Below, one piece after another: positions 27,027-37,400 of a DNA stretch of 64,000 bases; the stretch's first letter is position 1, and every line of letters starts with the position of its first letter. The position numbers were made by a program, and so were the translations under genes. The stretch is from JAIBAC01 sp046331095 (GTDB taxonomy: Bacteria; Actinomycetota; Acidimicrobiia; UBA2766): positions 434,001 through 498,000 of the forward strand of contig JAXLRM010000003.1 of assembly GCA_046331095.1 (NCBI GenBank), in the 5' to 3' direction. Under the pieces are notes generated by a model. That model did no database searches, was not told the DNA's origin, and saw nothing but the letters and a program-made list of their open reading frames with translations.

Positions 27027-30000
27027 CTAGATGGCGGCCCGCCAGGTGCCGTCGGCGTCGAGGCGACAGACCGGATCGACGTGGTGCTCCGCGACGTCGT
27101 CCCAGTCCGCCCCGGTCGGGCTCCTGCCGACGAGGGCGCATGCGCTATCCGCGAGGCTCTGCATGCTCAGGTCCACACGGGCGAACAGCAGCGGGTTCCG
27201 GTATGTCGCGGGGTGGATCCAGAGCACGCCGTCGCCACCGTATCGGGGAACTCCCGCGAACCGCAGCGGTTCACCGATCCGGCGCCCATCGACGAGGGAC
27301 ACGATCTCGGTCGTCGAAGCGGTACCCACGACCGCCTCAGTTCCCGCTGGCGCGACCGCCAGCGCCGCGACCGGCGCCTCGGCCTCGGCCACACGTCTCG
27401 CGTTCACGGTCCCGGTTCCCGTGTCCACGTCGACGACGCTCAGCGACGTCCCGCGCCCCACGAGGAACCGCCCCGGAGCGGGCATGGCAACGACCACGGG
27501 AGCACGCGTCCCGCTCAGAACCTCGGGTGTGTCGAGCCTCGCTCCCGAGCCGACGGCATAGACCGCCAGATCGGCGCTGTTGCCCTGCTGGTCCATGCTC
27601 TGGCCCCGCGACCGTGAGGAGATCAGCACTCCGCCGTCGCTGCTCAGCACTACCGAGCCGGCCGGGTTCGGGCAGCAGTCCCCGGGTCCCGTCTCGGCCA
27701 CCGACGTGGGTCCGTTGACGCCGAACCCGACGCGGCGCATGCCCAGGCCCGCGACCGCAACCACCACCGACGCGCCGTCGGGTCCACACGTGATCGACGG
27801 TGCGCCGGCGGGACGGTCCCCTGGGTCCGGAAGCAACGGCACGACCGCAATGGCGGTGTCGGGGAAGCGCACGACGCTGACCAGGTCCGATCCTGTCCGG
27901 CCCGGATCGGATCGCGGCCACGTTATGTAGCGCCTCCCATCGCAGGTGACAGCGCGCACCTGGCTCGCCGGCGCAGTCCCGAGCGTCATCGCCTTCCCGT
28001 CGCGAACGTCGATCACGTCCAGGTCGCAGCATTCCGCTGCCGGCTTGCCGTGGGTTCGCAGGACGAGGTCCGTTCCCTCGAGCGGCATCGAGGGGGCTTC
28101 GTCGGGAAGGCCGGCGGACACGAAAGGCTGTCCCGGTGCGAGCGCGAACAGGTGCAGCCGGCCGTCGCGGTCGCCACCGACGAGGAAGGTGCCCGTCCCG
28201 TCGACCGAGCCGATGTCGCCGCCGACGTGGAACGTCACACGCGTGTCGTTCGAGGAGATCCCGTTGTGTGTGTCCGCGGTCTGGATGAACAGGTTCCCGT
28301 CGTGGTCCGCGAGAACCACGAAGCGGTCGGTGGCAGGGTCGTTCGGGCTCGCCGTGGAGCCCCGCGGGTTCGACAGCGTGGAGATCGGCGTGTACGGGAC
28401 CTTGGCCTCGGCGGGGGCGCGGACCAGTCCGGTGTCGGTCGCCGCGACCAGTGAGAGCGTGTGGTTGCGGGCGCCCGACTGCATGTCGAGGACGAACCCA
28501 CCGGCGAAGCTCAAGAGGCTGCACTTGGCCGAGCCACAGCGGTCCTCGACGATCGCGGCCTCCGTGCCCGGAGTGGCTTCTACGCCGGCGGGTGTGCGTC
28601 GCAGCGACCACTCGCGCCGAGCGATCGTCGTGGCGGTCACGCTGTCGGCCCAGACGACGGCGTCCACGCCGGCGGGGGGGTCCCACCTCATGTCGGCGGC
28701 CACGACACCGGAGTCGGGAACCTGCCACCGAGGGGTCGCGACACCACAGCCCTCGATGCTGGCGGCGCAGGTGAGGTCCCAGAGCGCACCGGTGGCGTCC
28801 ACGGCGAAGCCTGCACCCGGTGAGGAGAAGTGCACCGGGGTCCTCGCACCTTCCAGGGTGGCGACGCTGCGCGGAGAAGCGGCTGCGGCGAGCGAGACGA
28901 TCGTGGTGCCTGCACCCGTCCTGACGGCGAGGTAGGCGCCGTCGGGTGAGAGCGTCAGGTCCTCCGGGCCGGCTTCGGTGCCAGGCGGTGTCAGGTCCAA
29001 CGTGGCCACGGGAACGCCGTCGGCGTGGCCATAGCCGAGGTCCCAGATCCGTACACTCCCGCCCGCATCGAGGCTCGCGAGCACCTCGCGACGGCCCTTC
29101 GTGTCGCCAAACGCGACCTGCGGCTCCGACATCGCCACCGCCACGATGCGGCGCCCCGTCGCAGACCCCAGATCCTGCACGGGGGCTGTCACCACCGCGT
29201 CCATGAGTGCCTCACGAGCCTGCGCCGCCGAAGAGGCACGGGAATCGGGGTCAGCGATCCGGGATTGCACGACAGCCGCCTCGACTGCGGCGAGCGCCGC
29301 GGAATCGGGGCGGTCGTGACGCAACCGGTCCACCTCCTGCGCCAGCGTCACGGTGCGATGCGCGAGCGTGTCACGGTCGAGCCGGCGCGAGATGTCGAAC
29401 GCGAACACGGCCGCCAATGCCACCGCGACCGCGAGAAGCACCAGGCTCGAGCGTGCCACCCGGCGCCGCGTGCGCTCACGGCGGGTGGCAGCGGCAACCT
29501 CGTCGTTGAGCGTGTCGGGCGACCGACCGACGAGCGGTGCCGCGATCTGCGCGGCTGCGCTGCGCAAGCGCGGATCCCCGCCTTGGACTCCGTTCGATGC
29601 CGCCCACCGCATGTCTATGTAGTGGGGCTCCTCCTCGTAACGACCAGCGAGCGCCGGCGCGAGCGCGGTGGACGGCTCCGGCGCGAAATCGCCCATGACC
29701 GGGTCCCAGACGAGGTCTCCGCCCGTGAGGACCTGCAGGACGGACCCGGCTGGTCTCGTTGCCAGCCAGTGGCGCAACTCGCGATCGACCCAGGTCGACG
29801 CGGCGGCCTCCGGCGACGCCAGCAGGATCAGGTACCGCGAGTCGTCGAGCGCCGTCGCAATCGAGGACCACAGAGCAGGTGACGCCGAGAGGCCCGACTC
29901 GTCGAGGAAGATCGCGGGGCCGGACGACTCGTCGGTGCGCCCGATGCGCTGAATAGCCGTGCGCAGACGCGGAGCGAGGGCCGCGTCCCTGTCGTGGCTG

Positions 30001-30080
30001 TAGGAGATGAAGGCGTCGTAGGACACGCGGTCCTCCTGCGCGCGAGCCGCGTACTCCGTATTCGAGACGCCCGGATCCAT
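27027..30080 (-). CDS. TIR domain - TM - WD40-like beta-propeller protein
   Basis: 1017 aa. An N-terminal TIR domain (about 18-150) begins YDAFISYSHDRD, has IFLDESGLSASP in the BB-loop region and STWVDRELRHWL, in which Glu101 aligns with the catalytic Glu of NAD-cleaving TIRs such as SARM1 (my alignment by eye). A basic segment and one TM helix (about 205-230) lead to roughly 780 residues of WD40-like blades with many Cys. It could be an NADase sensor with an extracellular propeller. The ATG at 30080 comes 3 bp after the SARP-gene stop, making this the last gene of the operon. Substrate and trigger unknown. Confidence 0.88.
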   Translation of the reverse strand: MDPGVSNTEYAARAQEDRVSYDAFISYSHDRDAALAPRLRTAIQRIGRTDESSGPAIFLDESGLSASPALWSSIATALDDSRYLILLASPEAAASTWVDRELRHWLATRPAGSVLQVLTGGDLVWDPVMGDFAPEPSTALAPALAGRYEEEPHYIDMRWAASNGVQGGDPRLRSAAAQIAAPLVGRSPDTLNDEVAAATRRERTRRRVARSSLVLLAVAVALAAVFAFDISRRLDRDTLAHRTVTLAQEVDRLRHDRPDSAALAAVEAAVVQSRIADPDSRASSAAQAREALMDAVVTAPVQDLGSATGRRIVAVAMSEPQVAFGDTKGRREVLASLDAGGSVRIWDLGYGHADGVPVATLDLTPPGTEAGPEDLTLSPDGAYLAVRTGAGTTIVSLAAAASPRSVATLEGARTPVHFSSPGAGFAVDATGALWDLTCAASIEGCGVATPRWQVPDSGVVAADMRWDPPAGVDAVVWADSVTATTIARREWSLRRTPAGVEATPGTEAAIVEDRCGSAKCSLLSFAGGFVLDMQSGARNHTLSLVAATDTGLVRAPAEAKVPYTPISTLSNPRGSTASPNDPATDRFVVLADHDGNLFIQTADTHNGISSNDTRVTFHVGGDIGSVDGTGTFLVGGDRDGRLHLFALAPGQPFVSAGLPDEAPSMPLEGTDLVLRTHGKPAAECCDLDVIDVRDGKAMTLGTAPASQVRAVTCDGRRYITWPRSDPGRTGSDLVSVVRFPDTAIAVVPLLPDPGDRPAGAPSITCGPDGASVVVAVAGLGMRRVGFGVNGPTSVAETGPGDCCPNPAGSVVLSSDGGVLISSRSRGQSMDQQGNSADLAVYAVGSGARLDTPEVLSGTRAPVVVAMPAPGRFLVGRGTSLSVVDVDTGTGTVNARRVAEAEAPVAALAVAPAGTEAVVGTASTTEIVSLVDGRRIGEPLRFAGVPRYGGDGVLWIHPATYRNPLLFARVDLSMQSLADSACALVGRSPTGADWDDVAEHHVDPVCRLDADGTWRAAI

Positions 30081-30083
30081 GCC

Positions 30084-31790
30084 CTACAAGGCGGGGGGCC
30101 GCCCGGCCGCCTCGAGGAGGTCGTCGATAACCTCCGAGAGCCAATCGGCGGGGCGGCCCGAGCGAGCGAGGCCGTCCCGGAGGAACCCCAGGTTTCGTGC
30201 GGTCGTGGAGGGTTCCCAGGGCTCCCGCCTCGCGCCCGCCACCCTGGCGACGAGAGCACGAGCCGCGGCCTCGTCACCCTCGATGGCGGCGAGCTCGAGC
30301 AGGGTCGCGTGGTCCCAGTAGTCGGGGTCGGGCGAGGCGAGGCGACGCTCGACCGCGTACCGCACCAGGGGACGCAGCCCGACCCGGCGCGGGTCGGGCG
30401 GGTCGCGCACCTCCATGAGCGTGAGCGCGTTGATCCCGGGGTACGCGTCGCGCCAGTCGGCTTCGAAGCCCATGAGATAGGCGTCGATCGCCTCTTCGAG
30501 CAGCGGGGCGGCGACCGCGGGCCCATCGCCGTCGAGTGCTGCCGCCCACTGATCCTTGCGGACCCGCCCCAGCAGGGAGGCGGACTCGCTACTCGGTCCG
30601 TACGCGTCGATGATCGCGGTGAGCTCCCGAGCCGCTTGCTCGTGTCGGCCGAGGCGGTTCAACGCGAAGGCGTTCTGTTCGCGGACGAGCACGGAGCCCG
30701 CGACTTCGGGCGCCATCTCCGAAACCACCCTGCAGACATCGTCCCAGGCCTCCACGGCGCGGTAGGAGAGCATCAGGTCGACGACCGCGGCCGGGTCGGC
30801 CCGATCGAGAGGGCGCATCCCGTCCTCGAGTCCGCGCAGCACCCCCACACCTCGGGAACGCCCCTCGGCGAGCGCGGTCCTGGTCTCGTCGGGGTAGTCG
30901 ACGAGGTCGCGGAACGTGTCGGTCTTGCGGTGCGCGACATCCCCCGGCGCCCCGGCGTCGAGCAGGACGAGGACTTCCGCCGTTGCCGCATCCCCGACGC
31001 TGCCGGCGTCCTCGGGTAGTGCGAGGTCGGCGTCGTGGCGCAGGATCCGCAGCTCGAGGCTTTCGAGCTCGGGTCCGGGATCCACACCGAGTTCCTCGAC
31101 GAGACGTGCCCGAGTCGCGGCGTAGACGTCCAGCGCGTCCGTCTGGCGACCGCTGCGGTAGAGGGCGAGCATGAGCTGGGCCGCGAAGCGCTCGTTGTAG
31201 GGGTTGTCTCCTACGAGCTTTGTCAAGGCCGCGACCGCGTCCGGTATCCGGCCCGACCGCAACATCCCTTCCACCCGAAGCTCCTCGGCGCCGTATCGAA
31301 GCTCTTCGAAACGTACGGCCTCGTTCTGTCCCAGCTCTGTCTTGCGCGCATCGGCGAACACCTCGCCGCGCACGAGGGCAAGGGCCTCCTCGGCCAGCGC
31401 CAGGGCGCCGGTCGGATCCGACGCGCCGGCGCCCACCGCGGCACCTGCGAGGGACTCGAAGCGCCAGGCATCGACGGCATCGGGACCGACGTCGAGTCGG
31501 TAGCCGCCGCTCTCGGTGCGCACGAGTTCCGCCCCGTCGACACCGGCTGCATCGAGGCTGCGGCGCAACTTGCGTACCCGCGAGTGGAGGGCGTTAACGG
31601 GGTCGTTGGGCAGGTTCTCACCCCAGAGGACGTCGACGAGGCGTTCGGTGCTGACCGGGCCGTGTCGGTGCAGGGCAAGGACGACGAGCAACTCGCGCGC
31701 GGACGCGGACTCGAGACCGACACTCCTGGTCCCCACCTCGACCACGGTCGGCCCGAGGATCCCGATCGACAACACGGATCTGCTGCCCAT
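30084..31790 (-). CDS. SARP/AfsR-type transcriptional regulator with BTAD domain
   Basis: 568 aa. N-terminal OmpR-like winged helix (about 8-98, including ELLVVLALHRHGPVSTERLVDVLWG and LHSRVRKLRRSL), then a bacterial transcriptional activation domain (about 105-250, ARLVEELGVDPGPELESLELRIL), then about 300 residues of TPR-like helices. It has no STAND ATPase, unlike full-length AfsR. SARPs activate promoters through 11-bp-spaced direct repeats; a candidate site is at 26947. It sits between the kinase (6 bp) and the TIR gene (3 bp), and may be a kinase target as AfsR is. Confidence 0.92.
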   Translation of the reverse strand: MGSRSVLSIGILGPTVVEVGTRSVGLESASARELLVVLALHRHGPVSTERLVDVLWGENLPNDPVNALHSRVRKLRRSLDAAGVDGAELVRTESGGYRLDVGPDAVDAWRFESLAGAAVGAGASDPTGALALAEEALALVRGEVFADARKTELGQNEAVRFEELRYGAEELRVEGMLRSGRIPDAVAALTKLVGDNPYNERFAAQLMLALYRSGRQTDALDVYAATRARLVEELGVDPGPELESLELRILRHDADLALPEDAGSVGDAATAEVLVLLDAGAPGDVAHRKTDTFRDLVDYPDETRTALAEGRSRGVGVLRGLEDGMRPLDRADPAAVVDLMLSYRAVEAWDDVCRVVSEMAPEVAGSVLVREQNAFALNRLGRHEQAARELTAIIDAYGPSSESASLLGRVRKDQWAAALDGDGPAVAAPLLEEAIDAYLMGFEADWRDAYPGINALTLMEVRDPPDPRRVGLRPLVRYAVERRLASPDPDYWDHATLLELAAIEGDEAAARALVARVAGARREPWEPSTTARNLGFLRDGLARSGRPADWLSEVIDDLLEAAGRPPAL

Positions 31791-31796
31791 CTTCGC

Positions 31797-33470
31797 TCAG
31801 CCGCCCAGCTTCGCCGAAGTCAGGGCGCCCCCAGGGTGCTCGATGACACACACGTAGATCGCCCTGCCGTCGGCCCACGACTGCGCGTCAGGCTGGATCT
31901 CGCTCGCGACCAGGTCCGTGCGTGTCGAGATCGACGCATCCAGGTAGCGGTCGTACACATCGGCTGTGCACGGGCTGGCGTGGGTCCCCCGGCTCAGCGC
32001 CTCTACGCCGGGATAGGGCGTCCCCTGGGTCGAGACGAGGAACACGGCAGCGACCTCGGACACGTGCGGGTGGTCGCACGAGACCGTGATTGGCTCGAAG
32101 GACCCGGGTGTGGGGTCGGAGTCGACGAGGCAGTCGCCGGTCCCGGGTGGCCAACGGCGTGTCGGGGTCGTGCTGTCCGCGTCGGCGCCGGAGTCTCCGG
32201 CTGTGTCGCCACCGGGCCAGAACGCGAGAGCGGCGCCCACAACCAGGAGGACCACGACCACTACGGCCGCGGTCGCGATCACGATGCCGCGCTTGCGCGT
32301 GCGGCGCCGCGCCGCCAGTGGTGGGACGATCACTTCGGTGTCGTCGGCGCCGCCACGGGCGCCCACCGCTACGGGGGGGACGGGTCCTACGGGAGGCGCC
32401 GGTGCCTCGGGCTCGTCCCCTCCGGGCTCGTCCGTCTCGGACTCGGGCTCTCCGGGCTCGTCCGTCTCGGGATCGTCCCCTCCCGGCTCGTCCGTCTCGG
32501 GATCGTCCGCCTCGGGATCGTCCGTCTCGGGATCGTCCGCCTCGAGATCGTCCGTCGCGGGCTCGTCCCCTCCGGGAGCGTCCCCTCCGGGATCGTCCGT
32601 CTCGGGGGATCCGGCAGGCTTCACCACTGTGGTCGCACGGGGTGGGGCTGGCATGGCGTCGAGGGATGCGTGCAGCTCCGAGGCGAACGCAGCCGCCGAC
32701 GCGGGCCGATCGGCGGGGGCCTTGGCCATGGCATGTTCGAGGACCGCTACGAGCTCCGCCGGGATGTCGGGACGCTCCAGCGCGGGGGGGTCGCTCCGCA
32801 GGATGCGCATCACCATCGGCACCACGGCCTCGTCGGGTGGCCCGGCGAAAGGTGCCTCACCTGTGAGCAACGTCCACAGCGTCGACGCGAGGCTGTAGAC
32901 ATCCGAGGCCGGGCTCGCCTTCGTTCCCTCGAGTACCTCCGGGGCGGCATGCACCGGCGTGAGGGCGTACAGCGACGCGCTCAAGCCGGTCGCGGTGCCG
33001 AGCGACGCGATCCCGAAGTCCGCGAGCTCGGGCTCGCCATAGCGCGAGATGAGGATGTTGGCCGGTTTGACGTCGCGGTGCAGCACTCCCTCGAAGTGCG
33101 CGGCCGCGAGCGCTCCGGCCACCTTCGAACCGATCGTCACGACGGCCCGCGGCCCCAGCGGTCCCTTGCCACGGAGGTGGTCATCGAGGGATCCGCCGTC
33201 CATCCACTCCATCACCAGGTAGGGACGGCCCTCGGACGTGAAACCGGCGTCGAAGACGGTGACGATGTGGGGATGGCCGGTGAGACGGCCGGCAGCCGCG
33301 CACTCGCGGCGGAACTGATGCTGGAGCTGATCGTCGGTGACCCGCGTCTGGAGGACCTTGACCGCGACCGTACGTTCGAAATGGGGCTGGTATGCCCTGT
33401 AGACCAGGCCGAAGCCGCCGGCCTCGACGAGTTCGAAATCCTCGAGGCCCGCGATGTCGATGTCGCTCAC
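31797..33470 (-). CDS. Membrane Ser/Thr protein kinase with septum-formation ectodomain
   Basis: 557 aa. Kinase motifs are intact: Gly loop EAGGFGLVY (16-24), Lys38, HRDVKPAN, DFG. A highly acidic repeat linker (units like DDPETDEP, about 295-350), a Pro/Val stretch, a basic stop-transfer signal, a TM helix (about 410-433) and a Cys-containing extracellular domain similar to that of 19277-20080 follow. GTG at 33470, with GGGAGGA eight bases upstream, is preferred over 33500. The catalytic domain closely resembles that of 10530-12086. It leads the SARP and TIR genes. Confidence 0.92.
   Translation of the reverse strand: MSDIDIAGLEDFELVEAGGFGLVYRAYQPHFERTVAVKVLQTRVTDDQLQHQFRRECAAAGRLTGHPHIVTVFDAGFTSEGRPYLVMEWMDGGSLDDHLRGKGPLGPRAVVTIGSKVAGALAAAHFEGVLHRDVKPANILISRYGEPELADFGIASLGTATGLSASLYALTPVHAAPEVLEGTKASPASDVYSLASTLWTLLTGEAPFAGPPDEAVVPMVMRILRSDPPALERPDIPAELVAVLEHAMAKAPADRPASAAAFASELHASLDAMPAPPRATTVVKPAGSPETDDPGGDAPGGDEPATDDLEADDPETDDPEADDPETDEPGGDDPETDEPGEPESETDEPGGDEPEAPAPPVGPVPPVAVGARGGADDTEVIVPPLAARRRTRKRGIVIATAAVVVVVLLVVGAALAFWPGGDTAGDSGADADSTTPTRRWPPGTGDCLVDSDPTPGSFEPITVSCDHPHVSEVAAVFLVSTQGTPYPGVEALSRGTHASPCTADVYDRYLDASISTRTDLVASEIQPDAQSWADGRAIYVCVIEHPGGALTSAKLGG
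32400..32610. repeat. In-gene tandem repeats encoding an acidic linker
   Basis: 15-bp-like units (GGGATCGTCCGTCTC, GGGCTCGTCCCCTCC and variants) repeat about a dozen times within the kinase gene. They encode Asp/Glu/Pro/Thr-rich units. Copy number is likely to vary between strains. Confidence 0.8.
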
Positions 33471-33512
33471 GGGCTGCGTCCTCCCACTACCCGCTCCCAC
33501 TGCCCGCTCGGG

Positions 33513-33734
33513 TCAGGCGTCCTGTCCGTCGCCTGCTCGCCGCAGCAGCTTCTCCCATACTTCGTCGCGGTCGAGCTCGGGTCCCCTGTCCGCCAGCGGT
33601 TTCAGGTCCCGCAGGGCGCGTTCGATCTCGCCGAACGAGGGCAGTTCGGCCGATCGCAGCTTGCGCAACTCGTCGAAGATCTCGTCGGGGTCTTGCATCC
33701 AGGCCTCGGGACGGCTCCCCACAGTTTGCACCAC
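33513..33734 (-). CDS. Small hypothetical protein upstream of the kinase
   Basis: 73 aa from the GTG at 33734, or 61 aa from the ATG at 33698 (MQDPDEIFDELRKL). Charged and helical, with no TM or signal peptide and no family I recognise. Neither start has a good ribosome binding site. It ends 42 bp before the kinase and shares the intergenic gap with the divergent sigma factor, so it may be an anti-sigma-like or linker protein; that is speculation. Codon use fits a real gene. Confidence 0.5.
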   Translation of the reverse strand: MVQTVGSRPEAWMQDPDEIFDELRKLRSAELPSFGEIERALRDLKPLADRGPELDRDEVWEKLLRRAGDGQDA

Positions 33735-33828
33735 AACGAGCTCGAGTGACCGGATCGTCTCCTCCGACGGGGGCCGGGCGGCCCCGGGATGCTGGCGCGG
33801 CCGGGGTCGGGTCCGCGATCATCCGGAG

Positions 33829-34401
33829 GTGACGGAGGACCACGACAGCGGCTTGGCGACCGCCGCCGGGGACGAGGCGGAGCTCACGTCGCGGGCTTCG
33901 GCCGGCGACATGGCGGCGTTCCGCGTCCTGTTCGACCGCACCTTCGGCGAGGTGCAGTCCTACGTGCGCCGACGCGTCCCGGCCTCGGTCGCCGAGGACG
34001 TCGTGTCCGACACCTACCTGCGAGCCCTCGAGGCGATGCCTCGCTACGAGTGGAGGGGCCTGCCCTTCCGGGCTTGGCTGTTCCGCATCGCGTTCCGCCT
34101 GATCGTGGACGACTCGCGCCGGACCAAGCGCACCACTCCCGTCGCCGACGCCGGGGCTCAGCTCTCTACGCCGGACCACGGCGACGCCGTCGCCGACCAC
34201 ATCCGTGCCGAGGAGCTCCTCGCTGCCCTCGACGAGCTGGCAGAGCCGTACCGGACGGTGGTCGAACTGCGCTACGTCCACGACTGGAGCGTCGCAGAGG
34301 TCGCCGAGGCGCTCGACCGCAAGGAGGTCACGGTCCGCTCCGACGCCCACCGCGGCGTCGCCATGGTCCGAGCCCGCGTCGGCGGCACCAGGGGGGAGTA
34401 A
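33829..34401 (+). CDS. RNA polymerase sigma factor, sigma-70 ECF-like
   Basis: 190 aa. Region 2 (AFRVLFDRTFGEVQSYVRRRV ... DVVSDTYLRAL ... PFRAWLFRIAFRLIVDDSRR) and region 4 (LAEPYRTVVELRYVHDWSVAEVAEAL ... VRSDAHRGVAMVRARV) are both clear, joined by a short linker. The GTG at 33829 is the best available start, but the GGAGG lies almost on top of it. Its TAA overlaps the ATG of the T7SS ATPase gene (TAATG), so it is co-translated with the secretion locus and may control it. Confidence 0.92.
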   Translation: MTEDHDSGLATAAGDEAELTSRASAGDMAAFRVLFDRTFGEVQSYVRRRVPASVAEDVVSDTYLRALEAMPRYEWRGLPFRAWLFRIAFRLIVDDSRRTKRTTPVADAGAQLSTPDHGDAVADHIRAEELLAALDELAEPYRTVVELRYVHDWSVAEVAEALDRKEVTVRSDAHRGVAMVRARVGGTRGE

Positions 34402-37400
34402 TGGAGATCGGGCTGACGATCGACGCCTCCCCCGCGTCGAGCGGGGACGTGATCGTGACGGCTTCGCCGTCGGCGACGATCGCTGAGGTGCTCGCCGCCG
34501 CGCTCGGACCGGATGCGGCACGTCCGATCGCGTCGGTCTGGGTGAGCAGGCTCGGCATCTCGGTCTCCGTCTCCGAGACCATTGCGCGGTCGCAGCTCCG
34601 CAACGGTGATCGCCTCCAATTGGACCAGGGCGTGGCCCACGACGCGGTCCCGCCTCGGCCGCCGAAGCCTGCGCGTCCGCGTCGACGCCGGGCCGGACGC
34701 GGGCAAGCGTGTCTCGCTCTCCGACGGCGTGTTCTACGTGGGTCGCGATCAGCGCAGGTCAGATCGCCGCTGGCGGACACGTCCGGCTCGTCGTCGGTGC
34801 ACTGCAGCTGCGTGCACGGCGACTCGGTCGTGGTGTCGGGCATGGGCTCGCGCAGCAGCGGTGATCCTCGAGGAGCGTCCCGCTTGCCGGGCCGACGGCG
34901 GTGCAGCCGGACAGCTCCTCGAGATCGGCGCAACCTCCACGACGGTGAGCCGCCACACCCCCACACCGTCGGCCACGAACTGGCGCGACAGCCGCGTGGG
35001 CCTCGCCGCCACCAGCCGCAGACGCCGAGGAACAGCTCGACGCATCAGCGCGGCTGCCCGCTGTGCCACGTGCCCCGACGAAGCGGCGGATCCCACTTTC
35101 GCGTCGGCGATCGTCCCGGTCGTGCTCGGCATCGCTATGTTGCGTTCTTCGGCAGCCCCATGCTGCTCGATCATGAGCGGCCCGATCATGGTGATCTGGA
35201 GCACCCTCGAGGACCGCTCCGGCTGGCGCAAGCAGCAGGCGGTGGAGACCAGCCACGCTTCATCGCAGCCCTCCTGCTCGAGGAGCACGCCGCAACCGCA
35301 CGCCAGGCGAGGTCTGCGCGGCGCGCCGACTCGCCGCCCCGGCCGGGGCCGAGATGGTCGAGCTCGCTGCGCGAGGCACCGGCCTCTGGGGCAGGCGCCC
35401 CAGCCACGGTGACTTCCTCAACCTGAGGCTGGGGATGGCGACCCAGCCAGCTACCTGCGCGTCGAGGTCGATGCCGCGCCCGACTCGGACCCGGACAGCC
35501 TGCTCGGAAACGCCGAAGCGGTCTCGGCGCAACCTGACTTGCTGGCAGGTCCCCGTCGAGCTCCCGCTCGCCGAAGTCGGCGTCGCCGGGATCTGCGGTG
35601 CGGCACCCGTCACCGACGCCGTCACCAGCCTCCTCGTGCAGGCGGCGGCCCCGGCGCAACCCGCGCGATCTCGCCATCGTGGTACTGGTCGCCCGACCAG
35701 GTCGACAAGTGGTCCTGGACCAGGCTGGCTGCCCACCGAGTTCTCGCGGAGCGGACTGGGACCGCACCGTGGCCAGCTCGCGCGAGCGATCATGTCGCTC
35801 TTCGAGACGGTGCGCAGCGTCGTCTCGGCCAGGCAACTCGGCGATGCGCCCGGTGCCGAGCGCCGTGTGCTCGTCGTCGTCGGCGACGGGCTGCCCTGGG
35901 CCGGGCGCGCGCTGTCGCGGGCACCTGCTCAGCGCCAGGCCCGAGGTGGGAGTCCTCGCCGTGTGCATCGCACAGGCGGACCATCAACTCCCGGCGGAGT
36001 GCCGCGTCGAGGCGCATCGGCGAGCAGTACCAGAGCGACATGGCCTCGGACACGAACGTGCTCGCCGGCGACTGCGGTGCGCGACGTGGCCACGGGAGCC
36101 GCATCGACAGCGCACCCTCGCCGACCGCCGCTTGTCCGCTGCCGATGCCGCCGGGACCGCCCGGATCCTCGCGGGGCTGCGACGTGACCGACGCAGGCCG
36201 CGCCGAGACCATCCCCGCCGCCGTCGACCTCGTCGACCTCGTCAGCATGCCGGTCGTCGATGCGGCGGTGGCGGCGCTGGTCCGGCGCCTGGCCGGGACT
36301 CCAGGGCCACGGTCGGGGTGACCGAGGAGTGGACCCCTCGAGATCGACATCCGCCGTAGCGGCCCAGCCTCATCACGCGGGTACGACCGGTGCCGGCAAG
36401 AGCGAGTTGTTGCAAACCTTCGTGGCGAGCCTGGCGGTGACGCATCCGCCGTGAAAGCGTGAACTTCGTCGTCGACTACAAGGGCGGCGCCGCCTTCAAG
36501 ACCACCGCCCTGCCGCACACGGTCGGCTTCGTCACCGACCTCGACCAGCACCTGACGCTCGTGTCCCTCAAGCGCGGAGCTGCGCCAGCGAGCGCCTGCT
36601 CGCACACTACGGCGCAAGGACGTCGTCACGATGGAGCGCATGCACCCTCGGGAGGCGCCGCCGAAGACCTCATCGTCGTCGACGAGGATTCGCGACCCTG
36701 GTGAAGGACGTACCGGAGTTCGTGCGGGGCGTCGTCGACCTCGCGCAGCGGGTCGCAACCTCGAGGTGCACCTCGTGCTCGCGACCCAGCGGCCCGGCGG
36801 GGTGGTCGACGAGAACGGCGAGGGCCAACACCAACCTCGCATCGCGTTGCGGGGTCAGCGATCCCACCGAGAACAACGACGTGGTCAGCATCACCCAGCT
36901 GCGGCACGGCTGGCACGGGGGCCTCGCGGGCCGTGGCTACGTCCGCCTCGGAGCAGCCGGCGCCGCGAGTTCCAGACCGCATACGTGGGCGGCACCTCGG
37001 GCGACGACCCCGCGGTGCGCGGGCGCGCCGCTTCGGCACGGAAACGAGGAATCGCGGCGGCGACACGAGGCGGACGAGGACGCCGAAGGCGCACCGACCT
37101 CGACGACCTCGTCGTCGCCGCGGCCTGTGACGCCTACGCCCGGGACCGGGCTCGATCCGATGCCCCAGCCCTGGCTCCGGCTGCCCGACTCCCTGCCGCT
37201 GGACCACCTCCCGGCGGCGGACCACGGCGGCTTCGCCCCGGTTGTCGGCCTCGTGGACCTTCCACAGGCACAGCGACAGGACGTGTGGGCGCTCGACTTC
37301 GGCGCGCTCGGCCGGCGTGCTCGTGGTGGCGGCGAAAACCAGGCCGGAACGGCGTTCTACCTGCGCGCGTGCTGGCTGCGCCTGCAAGGCCATGCGCTTC

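Noticed and set aside
31035..33749. 904-codon open frame on the plus strand
   Set aside because: It lies opposite the SARP and kinase genes, whose motifs are unambiguous, and shows no domain.
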